Part shown: in pieces, positions 28,593-37,984 of the stretch
How positions within the stretch are numbered: the stretch's first letter is position 1
Layout: every line of letters begins with the position of its first letter
Notes under the pieces: model-generated
What the model was told of the DNA's origin: nothing
The model's database searches: none
The model's input: only the letters and a program-made list of their open reading frames with translations
Translations under genes and position numbers: made by a program
NCBI RefSeq assembly: GCF_027925305.1
Contig: NZ_BSDR01000001.1
Coordinates: forward strand, 1,825,001-1,889,000
Direction of reading: 5' to 3'
DNA length: 64,000 nucleotides
From: Desulforhabdus amnigena
GTDB lineage: Bacteria > Desulfobacterota > Syntrophobacteria > Syntrophobacterales > Syntrophobacteraceae

Positions 28593-31271
28593 ATGATGGA
28601 ACGTTCGCCCGAGCTCGCTTCCTCCCGGGACCCATCTCCAGAAAATAAGGAAATTTCCCAACCCTTCCAACAAATACCAATGACCTATCAAAGGTCCGGA
28701 TCCGTTTTTTCAAGGATACCCTCTGTTCTCCACATTTCCCGCCCGATGCCGCCGCTGACCCTGGCTTTTGGAGGGGGAATCCTTCTAGGGCATTACACCC
28801 CCTCTATCCTCCCCAATGGGACTCTCATCCTGCTCTCAAGCCTTCTCATGGGCTGTCTTCTTGCCATAAATTTCCGCGGCCCGGCGCCTTTGCGCTCTCT
28901 CATCCCTCCTCTCGCGTTTTTCCTGATACTGGGTCTTTGGGCCGCCCGCCTCAGCTCCCCGATCATGCCTCATCCGCCGGAGCTCGAACCATTCTTCGAA
29001 CGCCCGCAAACCCTTTTCCTGGCCGAGGTCCTTTCTTCTCCCGAATTCCATCCCGAAAAAACGCGCCTTCCGGTGAAACTGCTGCGAGCTTATATCGAAG
29101 GGAAAAGCCTCGCCGTAAAGGGAGGGATCCTTGTCACAATCGACGGCAACCCCGAAATGTCCCCAAAGTGGCTGCCTGGCGACCGTCTCCTCTTGCGTCT
29201 CACTCTCAAACGCTTTCATGATTTTCAAAACCCGGGAGGTTACTCCTACACAAAGAGACAGGCGGAAAAGGGCTACTTCGGCAGGGCTCGCCTTTCGGAT
29301 GCCCGCTGGATCATCAAACTGGCTCCTCCCAGCGAACCGCTCCCTCAATCCGCGCTGCGCTATTTGGGGAATCGCCTGGAAAAGTTTCGACAAGAAACGC
29401 TCTTCTGGCTTCTCGACAACCTGGAAGCGGAAACGGGAAATTTCTACGCGGCTCTCCTGCTGGGCTATCGAAACAGGATCTCCAATGCATGGAACGAGCG
29501 TTTGAACAGAGCCGGAGTCACGCACCTTCTCGCCATTTCCGGCCTGCACCTCGGGTTGGTGGGAATGAGTGTTTTCTGGCTGATCCGTCGAATGGTGCGT
29601 ATTCTTTGCCCCTCGATTCTCATGTGGACGAGCGACCAAAAGCTGGCCATTTGGGGCGCCCTGCCGGCAGCGATACTTTATGCGCTCATCAGCGGTCTGG
29701 CGCTTCCTACCTGGAGGGCCGCGATCATGCTCTTTCTCTTGATGGGAGGACTCTTCTGCTACCGGTTCAGCGACTCAACAACCGCCCTGGCCTCGGCAGC
29801 CCTGCTGATCCTGCTCATTGCCCCCAGCAGCCTCCGGGAGGCGTCCTTCCAGCTCTCCTTTGCCGCCATAATCGGCTTGTTCGCCCTATATCCCATATTC
29901 CAAAAGACCCTGTACGACATCGGTCCGCTCAAATCCCTCTCCGGAAGCCGTTGGGGTAAAATTCCCCGCATCTTTCTGGATGCATTTGGAGTCTCCCTGG
30001 CCGCAAACATCATGGTGCTTCCCATTCTGGTCCATCACTTTCACGGTGTCTCACTCGCCGGTTTTATAGCCAACACGGTACTCGTACCTCTCATCGGTTT
30101 TCTCGTCTTGCCATTTGGACTGACAGGGCTCGCTCTCTCTGCTTTGAGCAAAGGAATAGCCCTCCCCTTCCTGGTGGTCGGCGGCTTTTTTCTTCAATGC
30201 GCTCAGAAAATCATCCTATGGTTCAGTGATCTCTCATGGGCATATTTTTGGGTTGGAAACATTCCAATCCCCTGGATCATCGCCTTCTACGGAACCCTGG
30301 CGATGCTGCTGAGTCCGTGGCGCCGGCAAAGAAAAGCCCTCGGCCTTACCGCTTTGCTTCTTTTCTGCACTACCCTGGAGCTTTCGCAGAATATTCTGTC
30401 CGGTTCAGCCGTCTCCAAGGAGGGAAAGATCCTGAAGGTGACCGTCATCGATGTGGGGCAGGGGAGTTCGACATTCCTCAGGTTTCCCAACGGTGAGAAC
30501 ATGCTCATCGATGGAGGGGGTTTTTTCGACAATTCATTCGATGTGGGAAAGTCTGTAGTGGCTCCCTATCTCTGGTACGAAGGAATTCGAAGACTGGACC
30601 ACGTGGTGCTCTCTCATGATCACCCGGACCACAAAAACGGGCTCCGTTTCATACTCTCCGGTTTCGAGATCGGCGATTTCTGGGAAAGCGGGATCATCGA
30701 AAATCCGGCAGGCTTCAATGAACTTTCCACCATCGCTCACAGGCGTCAGATCCCTGTGAAACGTCTTCCGCAAATGATGAAGGATCAAACATTCGGCCCC
30801 TGCAATCTGCGCATCTTGCATCCCACTCCCTCGTATATACAAAAAGAATGGGACGGCACCGACCTGAACAACGTTTCTCTCGTGTTGCAGATCGATTACG
30901 GCAACACGCGCCTGATTCTCCCTGGAGATATCGACAGGTCGGTGGAGAGTCATCTTTTTGGATCCATGGCTCCTGATGGAAAAAGAGTTTTACTCGTCTC
31001 CCCGCATCATGGGAGCGGGCGCTCCAACAGCGCGGTTCTGCTGGATCACCTGCAACCTCAGGCAATCATTTTTTCCTGCGGATATGAAAACTGGTTCGGC
31101 TTCCCCTCCCCGGAAGCCATCCAGCGCTGTGCGGAGCGACACATATCGATCTACAGGACAGATCTCCAGGGAGCGATACACGCCGTCTCGGACGGACGGC
31201 AATGGACGATAACCGCTCAACAAGACCTGGAAAGCCATGCGAAGCTATTCTTCGGGAGAGGTTTACGGTAA
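28593..31271 (+). CDS. comEC: ComEC/Rec2-type DNA internalisation protein
   Basis: An 892-residue inner membrane channel protein for uptake of single-stranded DNA. It has the full three-part layout: an N-terminal soluble DUF4131-like domain, the multi-helix Competence domain with HLLAISGLHLGLVGM, and a C-terminal metallo-beta-lactamase-like domain with VIDVGQGSSTFLRF and LSHDHPDHKNG. GGGAGG precedes the ATG at 28593. It ends the housekeeping block and is the last gene before the accessory island. Together with pilT genes in the same window it would be consistent with natural competence (inference). Confidence 0.93.
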   Translation: MMERSPELASSRDPSPENKEISQPFQQIPMTYQRSGSVFSRIPSVLHISRPMPPLTLAFGGGILLGHYTPSILPNGTLILLSSLLMGCLLAINFRGPAPLRSLIPPLAFFLILGLWAARLSSPIMPHPPELEPFFERPQTLFLAEVLSSPEFHPEKTRLPVKLLRAYIEGKSLAVKGGILVTIDGNPEMSPKWLPGDRLLLRLTLKRFHDFQNPGGYSYTKRQAEKGYFGRARLSDARWIIKLAPPSEPLPQSALRYLGNRLEKFRQETLFWLLDNLEAETGNFYAALLLGYRNRISNAWNERLNRAGVTHLLAISGLHLGLVGMSVFWLIRRMVRILCPSILMWTSDQKLAIWGALPAAILYALISGLALPTWRAAIMLFLLMGGLFCYRFSDSTTALASAALLILLIAPSSLREASFQLSFAAIIGLFALYPIFQKTLYDIGPLKSLSGSRWGKIPRIFLDAFGVSLAANIMVLPILVHHFHGVSLAGFIANTVLVPLIGFLVLPFGLTGLALSALSKGIALPFLVVGGFFLQCAQKIILWFSDLSWAYFWVGNIPIPWIIAFYGTLAMLLSPWRRQRKALGLTALLLFCTTLELSQNILSGSAVSKEGKILKVTVIDVGQGSSTFLRFPNGENMLIDGGGFFDNSFDVGKSVVAPYLWYEGIRRLDHVVLSHDHPDHKNGLRFILSGFEIGDFWESGIIENPAGFNELSTIAHRRQIPVKRLPQMMKDQTFGPCNLRILHPTPSYIQKEWDGTDLNNVSLVLQIDYGNTRLILPGDIDRSVESHLFGSMAPDGKRVLLVSPHHGSGRSNSAVLLDHLQPQAIIFSCGYENWFGFPSPEAIQRCAERHISIYRTDLQGAIHAVSDGRQWTITAQQDLESHAKLFFGRGLR

Positions 31272-31565
31272 AGTGGAAGTCAGCAAACCATACTTTGAAA
31301 AATCAAAAAGTTACGTTGGGCAAGCTGTATCAAGTTCAAGAGCCCTGTCAAGTTCCCGGCTTTTAAAGGAGCGCCGGGCTTTCTCTCCCAAGTCCCTCTT
31401 TGTTTGACTAAACATACGGGAAATGGTCGAACGTTCCCAATGGATACTCTCCGACTGAGATCAGGTAGAACGGGCAAGGGTGGACGCGATCATGAAAATC
31501 ATGTGATTTGTCTGAGAGCTCCTCCATCTCTTCCATGGCCGAAACCATCGGGGATGCATTGGATG
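31272..31565. other. Junction between comEC and the accessory island
   Basis: Non-coding stretch with no recognised feature. The left boundary of the island must lie here, since the first recombinase fragment begins at about 31566. Confidence 0.4.
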
Positions 31566-31712
31566 GGCGATTCCACACTCATTCCACACCATGAACCTGA
31601 AACCGAGGATGAAATAATGAACATATTGGATAGCTGTGGAATGACAGTTCGACATAACCAGCCGCTATTGTTGGAACTCCTCGATGAAGAACACACCACG
31701 AAATCGTTGTGA
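31566..31712 (+). pseudogene. Serine recombinase 3'-end fragment (copy 1)
   Basis: About 45 codons ending in EDEIMNILDSCGMTVRH, then a PLLLEL segment. They match the last 40 residues of the recombinase at 36344-37984 (MTIRHNHPLLLELL) and of copy 2. The homology continues past the old stop: CACCACGAAATCGTTGTG at 31694-31711 also follows the other copies. The rest of the gene is absent. The fragment lies just upstream of vapB in the same direction. Confidence 0.75.
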
Positions 31713-31891
31713 CGATTGAGATCATCGGGGAGGTTTCCATCACAGAATAACCTTTGGAGAGTGAATCGAGCAGGTCGTCAGTACCCCTGATTTCGTCCCG
31801 CCGTGTGTTACCTCTGTCATATTCGCTGAGCAAAAAATCGCTTGAATTTACACAAAGCATAGTGTAATTGAATGTGTAAAGGAGGTGTCGT
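31713..31891. other. Leader of the vapBC operon
   Basis: Non-coding. The AAAGGAGGTG ribosome binding site for vapB is at the right end. A promoter or operator for the toxin-antitoxin pair is expected here, but none was clearly seen. Confidence 0.4.
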
Positions 31892-32092
31892 ATGGCGACA
31901 AATCTGGCTATTGATGACAAACTGATTGAAGAAGCCCGCCGCATCGGCAAACATGCGACAAAGAAGGGCGTGGTCACTGAAGCGCTCCTTGAATACATCC
32001 AGCGCCGCAAGCAGATCGAGATCCTCGATTTATTCCATTCCGTCGACTATGATCCGGATTACGATTACAAGGAACAGCGCAAGAAACCATGA
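31892..32092 (+). CDS. vapB: VapB-type antitoxin (DUF2191 family)
   Basis: 66 residues. MATNLAIDDKLIEEARRIGK followed by TKKGVVTEALLEYIQRRKQ is the ribbon-helix-helix-like N-terminus seen in DUF2191 antitoxins. The acidic C-terminal tail with DYDPDYDYKEQ is suited to toxin binding. A very strong AAAGGAGGTG ribosome binding site precedes the ATG. Its stop overlaps the start of vapC by 4 bp (ATGA), typical of coupled antitoxin-toxin pairs. Confidence 0.9.
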   Translation: MATNLAIDDKLIEEARRIGKHATKKGVVTEALLEYIQRRKQIEILDLFHSVDYDPDYDYKEQRKKP

Positions 32093-32502
32093 AAGTCCTT
32101 GTCGATACCTGTGTCTGGTCTATGGCATTGCAGCGAAGCGATGGTTCCGATGGTCCGGAAGTGGCCGAGCTGATGGAGCTGGTCAAGGAACTGCGGGTAC
32201 AGTTGATTGGACCGGTGCGTCAGGAAATCCTTTCAGGAATCAAAAGCCTTGATCAGTTCACGAAGCTTCGCGATCATCTGCGCCCATTTCCCGATCTCGA
32301 ACTGACATCCAGAGATTTCGAGACAGCCGCTGAGTTCTATAATCTGTGTCGCTGTAAAGGGGTTCAGGGCTCAAATACCGACTTTCTCATCTGCGCTGTA
32401 GCAGTGCGCCACCAGATGCCCATTTTCACCACAGATGCGGATTTCAATTTCTTCCAGCAACACCTGCCGATCAAGCTCTATCGTTCGCGAATGGCGTCGT
32501 AG
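32089..32502 (+). CDS. vapC: VapC-type PIN-domain toxin ribonuclease
   Basis: 137 residues with the PIN-domain acidic residues: VDTCVWSMAL at the N-terminus, a central glutamate in VRQEILSGIK, and NTDFLICAVAV plus TTDADFNFF toward the C-terminus. Such toxins cut specific RNAs. It overlaps vapB by 4 bp and looks intact. The pair is flanked by inverted fragments of the same recombinase tail (31566-31711 and 32686-32905). Confidence 0.92.
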   Translation: MKVLVDTCVWSMALQRSDGSDGPEVAELMELVKELRVQLIGPVRQEILSGIKSLDQFTKLRDHLRPFPDLELTSRDFETAAEFYNLCRCKGVQGSNTDFLICAVAVRHQMPIFTTDADFNFFQQHLPIKLYRSRMAS

Positions 32503-32685
32503 CCTTACCCAGCGCAGCAACGGCGATAGATGAGATCAAAAGGCGGGGTATCAACCGAATTCCCCGTATGCTTTTCATGCCGGAAACCTCCCTAGTAGCC
32601 CCAGCCATGGAATATCTCCCAAGAAAGCCACCTGATCTCTCTGATCTGCAACCCTCGCCAAGCCCTCCTACGTGGTCTCGACCTT
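32503..32685. other. Non-coding stretch after vapC
   Basis: No feature recognised between the vapC stop and the inverted recombinase fragment. Confidence 0.4.
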
Positions 32686-32705
32686 CACAACGATTTTGTG
32701 GTGTA

Positions 32706-32905
32706 CTAATCTCCCAAGAGTTCCAACAATAATGGCTGGTTATGTCGAACCGTCAACGTAGTGTGCTCGATGATCTCCCCAACAGCGTCTTCAATCTCAG
32801 GTTCATGGTGTGGATTGACTATGAAATGGCCGACCACAATCGGACCGTCAAGCACACCTCGAAGGAGCCGTTGCTTACCGGAAAATGACAAGTTCATGAT
32901 TTTGT
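32706..32905 (-). pseudogene. Serine recombinase 3'-end fragment (copy 2, inverted)
   Basis: About 66 codons on the minus strand. They read KIMNLSFSGKQRLLRGVLDG, then PIVVGHFIVNPHHEPEIED and LTVRHNQPLLLELL. This aligns with residues near the C-terminus of the gene at 36344-37984 (KILNLPFADKYRLLRGILDG). The 18 bp palindrome follows at 32686-32703 with one change. It is in the opposite orientation to copies 1 and 3. Confidence 0.75.
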
Positions 32906-33082
32906 GGGTGACAGCCCCCTGTGTCAATAATCCCTCGGATTCCCTTTTGGTGGAGATGGGGACATTTTCGACGCAGCTATCACTCTCTCCATATGGGTGA
33001 TGCTTGGAAAACAATTGAATTCTCCCCGGCTGAAAATTATCATATCTTCGAGTCCGAACTCAATCCCCTGGGGAGAACTACG

Positions 33083-33964
33083 ATGAATGAACAGAGGTTT
33101 ATATCGGGATATTCCGCCTTTTCCCTAAAACTGCCCTCTCCGATGGCGGAAGGAACATCGCTGATTGCTGAATTCGAGCTTGGCGCCGACACTTCAGAGC
33201 TAGCACCCTATATCAACGCAGTCGCGCAAAAAGCTCTGTATTACGAAAAGCCACCGCACATAAGGTTTTTGCTCGACGGCGTCTTGTGTACTCTCTTTGG
33301 AAGTGGGGGCTCAGCCGCGTCTTTTCATGATCGCGGCCAAGCGCTCGATTTCATGGAGATGCTGATTTCTTTTCTTAACCGTATCTACCAGAACAAGGAC
33401 TCCATCCGACCAAACTACAAGGTCTATAAACCCATATCCATACTAGACCTCTTACGCCTTCTGCCGCGCACGAACTGCCGGGAATGCGGCTTTTCAACCT
33501 GTATGGCCTTTGCCGCAGCTCTAAGCAGGCAAAAAACTGATTCCTTCATGTGTCCTGAGTTCAGCCGCCCCATATCTTTCAAGGCGGTCTATCCAGTTCT
33601 CGATGACAAGGGGAATCTGCTTTCCACAGTAAGCCTCGACATTGATGGCTCTCCCCGGGACTTCAACTGTCGAAGGGAGTATGCAGCGGCCGAGGACTTC
33701 GGGAACAAGATCGACAAAGATCCCGAGCCCATCGGTGGGATATTTTCAAAAACACGAAACGATAGCCTTCCAACGCCTCTCACCCGGAGGGAGCTTGATG
33801 TGCTTCGCCTTATGGCCGAAGGGGCCACGAATATGGAAATCTCCAAGTCCCTTCACGTTAGCCCACATACGGTAAAAAGCCACGTGATTCATATTTTCAA
33901 TAAACTGGGTGTCGATGATCGGACCCAGGCATCCGTCTGGGCAACACGCCATGGTCTCCTTTAA
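33083..33964 (+). CDS. LuxR-type regulator with an N-terminal 4Fe-4S (CxxCxxxxC) domain
   Basis: 293 residues from the ATG at 33083, which has GGGGAG upstream. Residues 132, 135, 140 and 157 are cysteines in CRECGFSTC and a later MCPEF. This is the Fe-S motif found in acetyl-CoA decarbonylase/synthase gamma subunits and related proteins. The C-terminal 70 residues form a LuxR/GerE helix-turn-helix (LTRRELDVLRLMAEGATNME, then SPHTVKSHV). No receiver domain is present, so the Fe-S domain may sense redox state or metal (inference). It sits next to a CGGC-domain gene, another cysteine-rich anaerobe protein. Confidence 0.82.
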   Translation: MNEQRFISGYSAFSLKLPSPMAEGTSLIAEFELGADTSELAPYINAVAQKALYYEKPPHIRFLLDGVLCTLFGSGGSAASFHDRGQALDFMEMLISFLNRIYQNKDSIRPNYKVYKPISILDLLRLLPRTNCRECGFSTCMAFAAALSRQKTDSFMCPEFSRPISFKAVYPVLDDKGNLLSTVSLDIDGSPRDFNCRREYAAAEDFGNKIDKDPEPIGGIFSKTRNDSLPTPLTRRELDVLRLMAEGATNMEISKSLHVSPHTVKSHVIHIFNKLGVDDRTQASVWATRHGLL

Positions 33965-34126
33965 TCCAGCTACCGCTCAGTGATGTTTCGTTTTATTCCC
34001 CAAGTATAAAAAAAAGCCTATATCCCCCAAATGGGCGATGCCTTGGCTACTATGTTTTCATATAGTATCGGCACAAGAGCGGATTTCATGGAAATGCAAC
34101 CTGAACCCATTAGCAAGGAGGCTCGG

Positions 34127-34564
34127 ATGGCGCGAATAGGCATCATTACATGCTCTAACTGTTCGCAGGATACCAACTGTGCAGCGGTCGTGTGTCTTGG
34201 AGACATGAGAAAACGAAGCGGTTTCTTTGAGCGTTATCCTGCTGAAGAACCGCTCGACCTCATCGGTATCATCAACTGTGCAGGATGTCCCACTATTGCA
34301 GCTCCGAAAAAGATACTCAGGAAGGTGCGCGCTGTGGCCGAATTCAAACTGGACGCGCTTCATTTCTCATTTTGCATGACAGCACTTTGTCCCTTCCTTA
34401 CCAAATACGAAAAAACGATTAAGGAGGAGTACCCAAACCTCGAGATTGTTTTGGGAACACACAAGCCGATCGATAAGGGTGAGTTTCAAGAAAAGGTTAG
34501 GGAGCTTCTGTGCCCTTCGGTCTCCCCCACAAGAGCCATGACCGATGTAATCAAGGGAAGGTGA
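34127..34564 (+). CDS. CGGC domain protein
   Basis: About 145 residues. CSNCSQDTNCAAVVC near the N-terminus and NCAGCPT in the middle match the cysteine pattern of the CGGC domain, a putative metal-binding module common in anaerobes. SFCMTALCPFL adds two more cysteines. AAGGAGG precedes the ATG at 34127; the frame is open further upstream. It lies 160 bp after the Fe-S/LuxR regulator on the same strand and may be its target (inference). Confidence 0.72.
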   Translation: MARIGIITCSNCSQDTNCAAVVCLGDMRKRSGFFERYPAEEPLDLIGIINCAGCPTIAAPKKILRKVRAVAEFKLDALHFSFCMTALCPFLTKYEKTIKEEYPNLEIVLGTHKPIDKGEFQEKVRELLCPSVSPTRAMTDVIKGR

Positions 34565-34764
34565 CAGGTCTCCTTGACTTTACCGCCAACACCAATTTAT
34601 GGTGACACGAGGGCTGAACCGGAGCACTGGGAAGATGACTATATTGCAAGCAGAGTTACCTTAAACACTCAGGCATGGGGCATATGGATGCCCGTTTTAT
34701 CCTTTCAATTGCGGGACAGATGGAGGGTGGCATCGTAGTCTCTCCCTCCTGAGCGGAGTATCCA

Positions 34765-35160
34765 ATGGCGAAAGTACGCACCCGTGCCGCAGTGGTGCAT
34801 GAACCCGGCGGCCTATTTATTTTTGAAGATGTTGAAATCGACACTCCCCGTCCGGATGAAGTGGTAGTCCGTATCGTTGCCTGTGGGGTCTGTCACACGG
34901 ATATTGCTGCCCGAGACGGATTCTTTTCCATGCGGTTTCCGACAGTCTTTGGCCATGAAGGTGCAGGGATCGTTGAAACCGTGGGAACGGATGTGACCAG
35001 GGTCCGTGCCGGCGATAGGGTTGTGCTCTCCTTTAGCTCCTGCGGTAAGTGCGGGAACTGGCAGAGATGGCCATCCGGCTCACTGCGTGGCATTCGATGA
35101 GCTCAACTTTGGCAGTACAAGAATTGACGGGACTCCAACTATCTGGACTCCAAAAGGGGA
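34765..35160 (+). pseudogene. Zinc-dependent alcohol dehydrogenase, 5' fragment with frameshift
   Basis: The N-terminal quarter of a medium-chain alcohol dehydrogenase of the aryl-alcohol type. CGVCHTDIAARDG holds the catalytic zinc cysteine, FGHEGAGIVETVG the histidine, and SCGKCGN begins the structural zinc site. The frame then breaks between about 35059 and 35068, because GHPAHCVAFDELNFG continues in another frame. The gene is lost about 30 residues later, where recombinase sequence begins. Gene order or direction of transfer cannot be told. Confidence 0.8.
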
Positions 35161-35167
35161 TCCAACG

Positions 35168-35600
35168 TTCGTTGTGGAGACCTCAAGGCAGGCTATGGTG
35201 AGAGCACCCTGTACGTTCGCGACGGAAAGGGTTCGAAGTCCCCACGGTTCAGATTCCCGATTCTTTGAAACGCCATCTGAAGCAGTTCGTGACATGGAAG
35301 GCCGCACGGGGTGAGCCCTCATGCCCGGACGATCACGTTTTCCGCGGACAGCAAGGGCCATGGACAGCGCAGGCCATCCAGCAGTTGGTCAAAAAGCACC
35401 TGAAAGCGCTCGGGCTGTACGAAAATGAGAAGTCGGTGCATGCATTGCGTCACAGCTACGCCGTTGAATATTATCGGCAGGAGAAGGATCTCAGGGGATT
35501 GCAAAAACAGCTCGGTCATGCTTCGATCCAGACGACGCAAATCTATGCTGATGTGACCGCCGAGGACATCCAAAAGCAGATCCGGGGTCTATGGGGATAA
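35168..35600 (+). pseudogene. Tyrosine recombinase catalytic domain fragment, frameshifted
   Basis: The sequence begins inside the catalytic domain at RCGDLKAGYGESTLYVRDGK. It shifts frame at about 35240, where a base is missing relative to the expected SKSRTVQIP. It then continues to the end with HALRHSYAVEYYR (box II HxxR), LGHASIQTTQIYADV (His and nucleophile tyrosine). The N-terminal SAM-like domain and the first catalytic arginine region upstream are gone. It is fused directly to the alcohol dehydrogenase fragment. Confidence 0.82.
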
Positions 35601-35630
35601 GTGGAAATGGCTTGGTAGAAGAGAGGCCGT

Positions 35631-36347
35631 GTGCGAAACCGTCTACGTCAACGAGCACTTGTCTCCTTGTTGAAATCCCTCGACGGATCTCCGACCATTC
35701 TTGCTAATCAGATTTTCTTCCTATTCGACGTAAGACCCCACCTCGACACCATTACCAACAACATGACAGTCGAGAACGTCCTCGTGGCTGTCGGAACCAT
35801 TCTGCGATCCAAACAACGCCTCCATGAAGATGTCACTGCTTGGGCGCGCAATCTGTTCGACCAAGCTGGACTTCCTTTCGTGGGGAACTCAGCTTCCGGC
35901 GGTATGGAGCGCGATGAATGTGCGACCGATCCGCCATCCGGCCTTTCCGTTGTGCCTTCCCAATCAGCAACTCCGAAGACCGAAGTTCAGCCGCCTTCAC
36001 CAAAAAGGAAAAGCCGCCGAGTGTACCTGGATCTTGCCGTGAAACTGCTTGAGAAAGGCTCCTGCACACATCGGGCCTTGGTGGACGCAATCATGGAACA
36101 GCATCCCGGCTTGAACCGTGAAACCGTCTCGACCTTTGTTTCTGACGTTCAAAACCCCCGATACTCGCCAATAAAGGGCAGGAACGTGGTCAAGTTACCG
36201 CCGGATGGCAGACTGGTCTTCGAGGATAGGATCAAGCCGGTGCTTACTGTAATCGAAAATCCAACCTTCGCCGGGGTTGGGAAGAATGGAGCGGAACCGA
36301 TCACCGATATTGAAAAACAAGCAAACTTTTCCAAAGGTGATGTATGA
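35631..36347 (+). CDS. Uncharacterised protein upstream of the serine recombinase
   Basis: 238 residues, no family recognised. The middle is low-complexity (PPSPKRKSRR). The region near 130-185 (YLDLAVKLLEKGSCTHRALV, then NRETVSTFVSD) looks like a helical DNA-binding fold, such as a winged helix. The start is probably GTG at 35631 with GAGAGG upstream. Its stop overlaps the recombinase start by 4 bp, which indicates co-translation. A recombination accessory or regulatory role is plausible but only inferred. No zinc ribbon or catalytic motif is seen. Confidence 0.6.
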   Translation: MRNRLRQRALVSLLKSLDGSPTILANQIFFLFDVRPHLDTITNNMTVENVLVAVGTILRSKQRLHEDVTAWARNLFDQAGLPFVGNSASGGMERDECATDPPSGLSVVPSQSATPKTEVQPPSPKRKSRRVYLDLAVKLLEKGSCTHRALVDAIMEQHPGLNRETVSTFVSDVQNPRYSPIKGRNVVKLPPDGRLVFEDRIKPVLTVIENPTFAGVGKNGAEPITDIEKQANFSKGDV

Positions 36348-37984
36348 CAAAAGCAGCAGCGTACGTTCGCGTAAGCACCTCAAATCAAATCGATGGGGAA
36401 TCATTATCCACACAAAAATCTATCATCCAGGCTTATTGTGCATCAAAGGGCTGGAAGCTGGTAAACACCTTTAGAGACGCTGGCATATCAGGTTCCAACG
36501 TTGACAACCGGCCAGCTTTACAGGCATTGCTGGCAGCAGTCAAAACAGGAGAAATCGAAGCTGTGGTAGTTCGGGACCTTTCCAGGTTCGGGCGCTCTGC
36601 TCGGGACCTCTTGAACAACCTCCAAGCCCTAAAAGATTCCTCCGTCACGTTCATCAGCATCAAGGAAAACATCGACGGCTCCGACGCCTACAGCCAGTTC
36701 ATGCTCACCATCCTCGCTGCAATATCCCAGTTGGAGTTGGAAATAATTACCAGTCGCATCAAAGAGAACCGGTTGGCTCGCTGGCGAGATAGGCGGATCT
36801 TCTGCGGGAAGGCGCCTTATGGGTATATCTGGAACCCCAAAGAGAAGCGGATTGAGATCGAACCTGAACAGGGCGAGATCTATTCGATAGTGGTGAAAGA
36901 ATACCTGGATTTAGCAAGATCGTTGAACGACATCAGCCTCGAGCTCAACGCTGAAGGCATCCCGACCCGGAACGGCGGGTCCTCGAAATGGTTCAGTGGC
37001 ACACTCTCCAAAATCCTCAAATCTGCTGACTACTGTGGTGAAATAACGGTGAACAGATTTATCACCGACGTGAAAGGCAAGATAATCGGCCATCGCTCGG
37101 AAAGTGAACACATCATCTTCGAAGCTCCGCCACTTATAACGCGGGCCAGATGGGACCGCTTGCAGGAACGTCTGGATAGCGCCAACTCCCGAAGCGGCAG
37201 ACCATCGAAAATGGAGTAGGAGTTCTTGCTTCACGATTTATGTCGCTGTGGCATCTGCGGGGCGAAGATGCGGTCTGATTATGGAACTAGGCGCGCAGAC
37301 GGCAGTCGGTCCCGCCATTACGCCTGCTACTGGCATAAAGTTGGTCCAAAGACACGCGAAATCAAGGGTCACCAGAAATGCCCGCTGCCTCTCATTCCAG
37401 CGGAGCTTCTTGAATGGCAGGTCTTCTATGTCCAGCTCATGAAGCACCTCGGCCTTGAGCCTGAGCATTATGAACCTCTGCTCGATACGCAACACAAGTG
37501 GGACGGCAAAATCGAAGGCCTGGAAAAGAGCCGGAGCAACGTTCAAGCCAGCCTGAGAAGGAAATAAATCGCCCTGCGGAACCTGGACAGCCTGCTTGAG
37601 CATGACGGTTTTGACCAAGCCGCATACTCCCAAAAGCGAAACGGTTTTCTGATGGAGATAAAATCGCTCGACCAGAAGCCGAAGGATACGCAGAAAGACC
37701 TCGATGAACTCCAGCAGCGAAAAGCCGAGGAAGCCGAGTTCGCCAAGCTGATGTCCGGGGCCGATCCCTTCAAGGCCCTGAGCTACAAAATCCTCAACTT
37801 GCCTTTTGCTGACAAGTACCGGCTCCTACGGGGCATTCTCGATGGTCCGATTGTGGTCGGCCATTCCGCATTCAATCCACACGTTCAGCTCGATCCTGAA
37901 GATGAAATGATGAAGATACTGGAGGGGATCGAGATGACGATCAGACATAACCATCCGTTATTGTTAGAACTCCTAGATAATTAG
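36344..37984 (+). pseudogene. Large serine recombinase interrupted by two in-frame stop codons
   Basis: One reading frame of 547 codons broken only by TAG at 37217-37219 and TAA at 37565-37567, with no frameshift. The first part (291 residues) has the resolvase catalytic domain: AAYVRVSTSNQ with the nucleophile serine, VVVRDLSRFGRSARDLL, and a recombinase domain (GKAPYGYIWNP, then RNGGSSKWF). After the first stop comes the zinc ribbon CRCGICGAKM. After the second stop comes a coiled-coil tail ending MTIRHNHPLLLELLDN. The catalytic part alone could still be made, but without the zinc ribbon it is unlikely to work as a large serine integrase. Confidence 0.88.

Noticed and set aside
31404-31712. 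102-codon open frame covering recombinase copy 1
   Set aside because: Only its last ~45 codons match the recombinase; the start region has no support, so it is a remnant, not a gene.
37217-37219. TAG in the serine recombinase as pyrrolysine or readthrough
   Set aside because: A second in-frame stop is TAA, which pyrrolysine cannot explain; decay is simpler.
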